NCBI GenBank assembly: GCA_014621425.1
Contig: JAANBB010000685.1
Location: 1-15,464, forward strand
Origin: Cylindrodendrum hubeiense
Taxonomy: Eukaryota > Ascomycota > Sordariomycetes > Hypocreales > Nectriaceae
DNA length: 15,464 bases
Reading direction: 5' to 3'
Shown here: piece after piece, positions 9,530-15,464 of the stretch
Numbering within the stretch: position 1 is the stretch's first letter
Layout of the letters: each line of letters starts with the position of its first letter
Notes under the pieces: generated by a model
Told to the model about the DNA's origin: nothing
Databases searched by the model: none
Seen by the model: the letters and a program-made list of their open reading frames with translations, nothing else
Made by a program: the position numbers and the translations under genes

Positions 9530-12500
9530 AGTTTAATAGCTTATTATTCTTTTTAGAGTTATATTATAAATTTAAACTAGTGTGGTTATATTATACTAAG
9601 ATATTATTATATTAATAATATAACTTTTCTTAAATAACTTAGAGTATTAACTAAGTCCCTTCTAGTCTTAATTAGGTAGTCTCTATCCCTCTAATATTAT
9701 GTATATTATGAGATTATATAGAAGAGATCTTCCCTAACTCTCCTATATTTATATATTAGTATTAGTATATTAGTTATACCTTATATAAAGAGAAAATCAC
9801 AAAGTGCTATATTTCTAGTCCTTATCTATATAAATATAATATTAATATATTTAGATTATATTTTATGTGTTTTTAAGTATGTTTGGGGATTGAATTCCTT
9901 TATATCTATTTGTAATAGTAATTAGTAGGGGTAGTTATATTATATCTTATCCACTCCTTACTATTATTATTTCCTTTATTAATCTTCTATTCTTATTATT
10001 AGGTTTTCTCTAAGTTATTTCTAGTATTTATATTAAATAATAGATTCTTCTTATAGCTTATATTAAGGTCTGTAATATTAATAGAGTATATTCATAATAT
10101 AATATTATATCTTAACTATTAGTCTCTGGATTCCTATTATGTATATATTTATAAGTATCTTATTTAATCTTCTATTTATATATAAGTCTAGGGGGAGGAT
10201 TCCTAATTTAATCTTTAGGGATCTAGTTAGTGTTATCTTATAAGTTCTAGTTATAAGTTATAGGTACTTTATCTGTATCTTAATTATTACTCGTATTATT
10301 CTTTTAAGTTTCCTCCTAGAGTATATTAATATATAAATAATTAATATTCTATATATTACAATATTCTATATTATTTAAAGAAAGATTAATTATATTTAAT
10401 AGAGAGAATAGTCCTAGGTTAATATTATTAATATATATAATATATAATAATATTATTTACTCTCTAACTTAAGGTATATAATATAGTTTTTCTAGGTTAG
10501 TCTTTTATTAATTTATATCCTAAGAAATATAATTTCTACTCTTAGGGTTATTATAGTGAGCCTGGCTATAACACTTTCCAGGGAGGGGGTCCGGGCTCTA
10601 GAAAAGTAAAGTAATTTACTCTTTTCTAGTTTAAAGATTATATTATATTTTATTACTTATATCTTGTAAATTTTATAGCTAGTTTTAATATATATATATA
10701 TTTCCTATATTATTCTCCTAATTATTAGTAGGTTTATATTATTAGTAAAGCTAACTATTATTAAACTCTCCTATTCTTCTAATACTCTATATAATCTACT
10801 AATAAAAATAATAAATAATAATAGTAAGAGTAGTGATCTTTATGATATACTTAAGAATATCTTTATCTTTACTATTATATTATTATTAAATATTAGTAAT
10901 ATTTTCCTATCTATTAGAAATAACCAGATCTATTAGATTATCTAGTCTAATAGGTCTATTTTAATTAATACTTTAATTAGCTTTTAATAATTAACTTTAT
11001 TAAAGGTTCTTATTATATTAAGAAAGAAGATTAATATAACTTTATATTATATTTATATTTCTTTTATTATTTTAATTATAATATAAAATACTATTTTTAT
11101 TAATCTTTTAACTTTATTTTCTATCTATCTTAGAAGTAGAAAATTAGTCTCTTTTATTATAATTATTAATTATCTTATAATTATAATCTTAATTACTTTT
11201 CCTAGTATAGATAATAATAAGATTAGTTATTATCCTTTTAGTCTTATTCTCTTAACTTTAATCTTCCCTGATTTTGGGATAATTATTACTTTTACTTTAT
11301 AAAAGTATTATAGGTAATGTATAAGTTATAAGCTTATCTCTATTAATTTAAGTAATATAAGTATTATTTAGTTCTTATAAAGCTTAATAAACCCTATAGG
11401 AGTATTATCTAGGTCTATAATTTTCTAGTCCTGGATATTTATTATAATTTCTTTTAGTTTTTTTAAGTTAATATTTTAGCTAATCTCTAGTATTATGTTA
11501 ATAAGTTATTTGTATTTTTCCTTACTCTTAAAATCTATTTTTATAACTAGAAAGAAATAAGTTATAAGGAGGGTTATCTTCTCTATAAATCTTAATATTA
11601 TTATTCTATCTAGCTTTTCTAAGTTTAGTATTTTTATAATTATCTTATTATTATTAATATATTATAATACTCATTTCTCTATTAACTAGAGAGCTTTTAT
11701 TTAAATTCTCTTAAGATATTTATATTATTTTAACTTTCTAGTTTTATTAATTATATTTATAAGTTCTTTCTGAGCTTCCTATAACTTATCTTAATTACTA
11801 TTTATTAATTACCTTTAGGTCTCCCTTTTTATAATCTTTATATACTTCTTTATCTTATTATTTTTAGTTAACTATTATTTATATTTATATTCTATATAGG
11901 GGTAATATATTAGTGTTAATACTTTTACGATCTAGTTAAGTTCTGTGATTAATTTCTTAACTTTAGTATTTAGTTCCTTAAGTGTTTTTATATTAATTAT
12001 TATTTTATAGAATATTATATTAGATTTAAGTTAGGTTTTGTTTAAGTCTATTCTTTTTTAGTTAAGTTTTATATCTATCTATTCTACCTATATATTAACC
12101 TTATTATATATATAGATTATTATTATCTAGGGGATATAGTCTAAGTCTTTAAGGTTAATAAGGCTATTAAAAGCTATTTATAGTTAGTTATTAGTCTAGA
12201 TAAGATTAATTATATTATATTAGGTATTATTAGATAAGTGTATTAGTTCTTTTCTTAGAATAATTAATTTTAGGTATATTCTAGTTATAGCTTTAATAAG
12301 GTATAAGCTATATAGAGAGTAATAATTATAGATATCCTAGATTAGATAGTATTAATTAAAATTCCTAATAAGGATAATATTATTATTATATATTATTATA
12401 TGTATTTTGATTTCGCGGATTTAGTGTAGGTTATTATTCCTGTTTTTTTTTGGGGGATAGTATACTATATATATTATAATATCCTCCTCTAGTATTATTA

Positions 12501-12780
12501 TTCTAATCTAGTGTTTATCTCTATATAGGTTAGTTATTTTATATTATTTATATATATAGAATATAATATTCTTATTATAATAGTTTATTATATATTATTC
12601 TTATTTTAAGTAAGATAATTTCCCTATTAATTAGTCTATATATATCTTTTAGATCTCTATAATATTAAAATCTTTAATATTATTTAATATTAGATAAATA
12701 AGAGTAACTTTCTTTTATATATTTTAGGTAATTATTAGAGGGGTATGACTTTTTATTATATAGGTATAATCTTATACAGG
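9530..12780 (-). mobile_element. Tad1-like non-LTR (LINE) retrotransposon, minus strand
   Basis: The minus strand carries the ORF2 of a fungal Tad1-group LINE over about 3.2 kb. All landmark motifs sit in the same frame (minus-strand codons occupy + positions n to n+2 with n = 1 modulo 3), so no frameshift has occurred between 12672 and 9703. The strand is opposite to the gypsy, pogo and MULE remnants. Both ends are approximate: no poly-A tail (which would appear as T-rich + strand DNA near 9475) or target-site duplication could be fixed, and ORF1 was not identified. Confidence 0.9.
9530..12780 (-). pseudogene. LINE ORF2: endonuclease, reverse transcriptase and C-terminal zinc motif
   Basis: Nicks the target and copies element RNA at the nick (family knowledge). 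Reading down the minus strand: an apurinic-type endonuclease begins near 12780, with a KDFNIIEI block at 12652-12675 (the usual D-I-I-x-I-Q-E-P region). Its end shows the S-D-H-x-P-I block at about 12130-12144, with Ser now Leu. A basic linker leads to IIPKSGK at 11263-11286, the RT entry. The G-I-P-Q-G-S-P block lies at 10828-10851 (reads SIS-stop-RSL), and the F-A-D-D box at 10738-10749 reads FTNN, both Asp codons now AAT. Next come a Y-N-I-I-F-K-L-E-K-S-K-L block and LGILPLDLYIN near 10170-10210. The C-terminus has C-x-C-x8-H-x4-C at codons 9751, 9745, 9718 and 9703 (all TAT). Stops match lost Gln/Trp/Arg codons. The intended stop is near 9530-9580. Confidence 0.93.
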
Positions 12781-13739
12781 TATAACTTTTTATTATTCTT
12801 ATTAACTTAAAAATAATTGTTAGTATATGGGAATTCTATTATATTTCCTCTTTATATCCCTTAATATTTAACCTGTTATAATTAAAATAATCTTATCTCT
12901 AGGAATAATTATTATAAATATCCTAATAGTCACTCTTAGAGCTCACCTCTGATTAATATTCTCTATCTTCTCCTAGATTAAATATACCTTACTACTAATA
13001 AACCGATATTAAACCGGATCTTAGATCCTAAAGATAAAGTTAAAGTTTAAGTTCTAGTAATTAATTGATCTCTTAGAAGTGCTATTATATAGAGTATAAT
13101 ACTAACCTACTGAATCTATTATACTAACCGAGTTTATTATACTCTTTAAGTTATTATATTAAATATAATACTAATTTATTAAATCTATTATATCCTTTAA
13201 GTCTATTAATTATAATTAGTATTATCTCTCTATTTTATAGTATTAGAGATAATAATACTATTAATAATCTCTTTATATTATATTTATAATAATTCTCTAA
13301 TATCCCTAGATCTTATAATTAATAAGATATAAATAAGTTAACCTGGATAATATATAATAATTATAAAATCTATTTTAATATTAATCTTATCCTAGTTTTA
13401 TTATTTACTTATTAAGTAATAAGCTTAATCCTAGATAAATACCTATACTTATTATTAACTTTTATATCTTATATATCTAGCTTTCTAGTATCTCTAATAC
13501 TATTTTAAGTAATAAAGGCTAAATTCTAATCTATTTTAAAGCTTATATAATAGGTTATTAGAGAAGATTAATATCTTATACTTGATCTTACTTATTAATA
13601 TAAACAGGTATATAAATAATAGGAAAGATAGGGCTAGTTATTATTAAGTCTAGAGGTCTATAATCCCTCTCTACTATACTCTCCACCTTAAGATTAATAA
13701 TTAATATTAAGTTCTCTAATAGGTATATCTCCTATATCT
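12781..13739. other. Unassigned stretch between the LINE and MULE remnants
   Basis: It should contain the LINE 5' region (ORF1/gag) on the minus strand and the left end of the MULE. A minus-strand run near 12880 with TAT-x2-TAT spacing could be a mutated knuckle but does not complete C-x2-C-x4-H-x4-C. No terminal inverted repeat could be recognised without the other MULE end, which lies outside the window. The only clear structure is the direct-repeat pair at 13095-13192. Confidence 0.4.
13095..13192 (+). repeat. Imperfect 29-bp direct repeat pair, 69 bp apart
   Basis: 13095-13123 (TATAATACTAACCTACTGAA...) and 13164-13192 (TATAATACTAATTTATTAAA...) are the same 29 bases apart from four positions. 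All four differences are transitions (three C-to-T, one G-to-A), with the left copy holding the less mutated form each time. The bases between them share a TTATTATACTCTTTAAG-type word with the sequence after the second copy. Function unknown; possibly subterminal repeats of an adjacent element. Confidence 0.75.
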
Positions 13740-15464
13740 ATATAATCCTTAATCTCCCCGGAATTAAAGTTAATACTTAATCCTCCTATTCTAGGTAATA
13801 TTATTCTAGATATAGAGACTCTCTTTAAGATAGTTAATATCTTTATAAAAAAGTATAAATTTAATATTATTCGGTAATATAGATATTAATATTAAGACTA
13901 GAAGATCTAATATATATTTTAATATAATTAATTTAGATAATTATAATTTACTAAAAGAGTTAGATTATAATAGTAAAAGTCTTGGAAATATAATTATAAG
14001 TAATAGATTATTACTAAAATTCTTAAAGAGGGAAAATAATTCTTATAATAATATCTAAATATAGAATATAATAAATATAATTATAAGCCTAGTCTTATTC
14101 TATTAGCTTATCCTACCTATTAATAACTTACTTTATTTATTAGGATTACTTTTAAGACTATAAGTTAATAGGTTAATATATATACTTATAATATATAAGT
14201 AATTATTTAAGATTAATATCTAGATACTAGCTTTACTTAAAAGGATATTTATAATATTAGGGTTATAATTAATTGTAATAAGTTAAATAAGTATACCTCT
14301 ATTATAATCCTAATTAAGCTTTTTAATAAGAATAGAATCTTCTATTTAGTAAAGTAAGTAGATAATAAGCTAAATTAAATTATTAGCTTAATATAGACCT
14401 TTCCCTATTATCTTTAAATATAGAAGTACTTTCTAGATATTATTAATTTTGATAATATATATAATACTAATTAATTTAAGTTATCTCTTTTCTAAATAAC
14501 TGGACAGATATGTTTAGGGATAGTCTTTAATATAGTATTTAATTTAATTAATAATAAGAGATAGAAAGGATTCTAATTTTTTATAGAGAGGATTTAATAA
14601 CTAATTAATAAATAATCTATTAAAGACCTAATTATTATTATTATAGACTTTAATAAGTTAATAAAGGTAATCTTAGATAATTAATTTCTTATATTATAAT
14701 AATAGCTATATATCTACTATATTAACTTTAATATTCTTCTTAAATTAAAATAAAAATAGTTTAAGCTATCTAAGTCTATTAATAGCTTAGATAATAATAA
14801 TCTTAATAAATCCCCTTAATATTATACCTAGCTTAGCCTAGTTAACTAAGTATTAATTAATAGCTTAATAACTAATAAGATTCCTTATACTTATTAAGGT
14901 ATTTTTCAGATATAGAAGGTTATATTATTTACTAATAATAAGATAGTCTATGAGAAAGCTTAGAGAATACTATATAAGGAGTTTTATAATTAATAATTAA
15001 TCTTATATTATTTAAATAACACTTATATATCTATAAAAGCTTAATAAGCTTATTATTTTATTAAGATATATTATAACTTTAATATTTATATTATATCTAA
15101 TATAAAAGTAAATAATAATAATATTAAAAGTTATTTACTAAATAATATAAGTAATCTCTTTTACCTTATTAAGATAATATAAAATATAATAAAGAATTAA
15201 GAATATAATTTCTTAGATAAATATATAATAAATAAAGTACTTATAATATATAATCTCTCTAGATCAAGCTTAAAATACCTAGGTAAACTATAAATAATAA
15301 TTTCTTTAAAGGGCCTGACCTTAATATAAGGGTAATATTATATTGTATATAAAGTAATACTAACTAGAAAGAATCCCTTTCTAACTCCTCTATAAGATTA
15401 TAATAATAAGTATTCTATCTTAATAGAACTTGATATCCTATATTCTTATATAATTTATAAGAAA
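13740..15464 (+). pseudogene. Mutator-like (MULE) transposase, nearly full length, RIP-inactivated
   Basis: Cut-and-paste transposase. One frame (codon starts divisible by 3) holds for at least 555 codons to the window end. An N-terminal FAR1-type DNA-binding region is suggested by LDIETLFK at 13806-13829, a TGG at 13983, the H-N-H-x-P-S block at about 14076-14093 (NYKPS) and the A-H-P-T-H block at 14106-14120. The K-D-I-Y-N-I-R block is at 14241-14261. The MULE domain has Asp 14451 in FDNTYNTN, Asp 14646 in IDFN, a C-x2-H block at 14709-14720 and the Glu codon 15105 (now AAA) in the T-E-A-S block, followed by IKSYLLN. The SWIM-type tail has Cys at 15399 and C-x-H at 15441-15449. The start is not preserved as ATG (ATG to ATA is likely). 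The right end and terminal repeats lie outside. Confidence 0.92.
13740..15464 (+). mobile_element. MULE DNA transposon, open at the right window edge
   Basis: The mobile element carrying the Mutator-like transposase. Its left end lies somewhere in 12781-13739 and its right end outside the window, so terminal inverted repeats and the 8-11 bp target duplication typical of the superfamily cannot be tested here. Confidence 0.75.

Noticed and set aside
10561..10620. GC-richer patch as a separate insertion in the LINE
   Set aside because: The minus-strand ORF2 frame runs straight through it without a break, so it is only a less mutated part of the same gene.
1..15464. Fungal mitochondrial DNA, suggested by the extreme AT content
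   Set aside because: The window holds nuclear transposon families (pogo, chromovirus, Tad1-like LINE, MULE) with CpA-depletion damage, and no mitochondrial protein, tRNA or rRNA gene is visible.

Overview
This window is very AT-rich fungal DNA. It looks like a stretch of an AT-rich, repeat-filled compartment (AT-isochore) of a filamentous ascomycete (Pezizomycotina), scarred by repeat-induced point mutation (RIP). TpA is everywhere and CpA/TpG are scarce: the first 120 bases contain no CA and no TG. Read conceptually, four unrelated transposable-element proteins can be followed for hundreds of codons each in one unbroken frame. Their losses are overwhelmingly C-to-T and G-to-A changes (CAA/CAG/CGA/TGG codons become stops, GAT becomes AAT). 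I see no intact gene, no tRNA or rRNA gene and no CRISPR array.

Layout. (1) 3-887, + strand: the C-terminal half of a Fot1/pogo-like DDE transposase, cut by the left window edge, with a CCHC knuckle at its end. (2) 888-1751: not assignable. (3) About 1752-5579, + strand: a Ty3/gypsy chromovirus pol with reverse transcriptase, RNase H, integrase with a D-x35-E spacing, a GPY/F-type C-terminal region and a chromodomain. (4) 5580-7300: unassigned, with a less mutated, more GC-rich patch at about 7030-7480. (5) 7286-8080: polypurine run followed by an LTR-like stretch with a 33-bp tandem repeat, a TATA-like box and a 12-bp palindrome. (6) 8081-9468: unassigned, with a 33-nt pyrimidine run and a possible acidic protein tail at its right end. 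(7) About 9530-12780, - strand: a Tad1-like non-LTR retrotransposon ORF2 with endonuclease, reverse transcriptase and C-terminal CxC..H..C motif. (8) 12781-13739: unassigned, with a differently mutated direct-repeat pair. (9) 13740-15464, + strand: a Mutator-like (MULE) transposase with a zinc-binding N-terminal region, DDE core and SWIM-type tail, cut by the right edge.

The genes do not form an operon or a pathway. They are independent mobile elements from four superfamilies accumulated in the same compartment and inactivated by the same process. The most useful points for a second look are the patch that largely escaped RIP, the LTR-like block with its tandem repeat, and the unassigned stretches at 888-1751, 5580-7300 and 8081-9468. 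I did not find convincing evidence of a new biological system.
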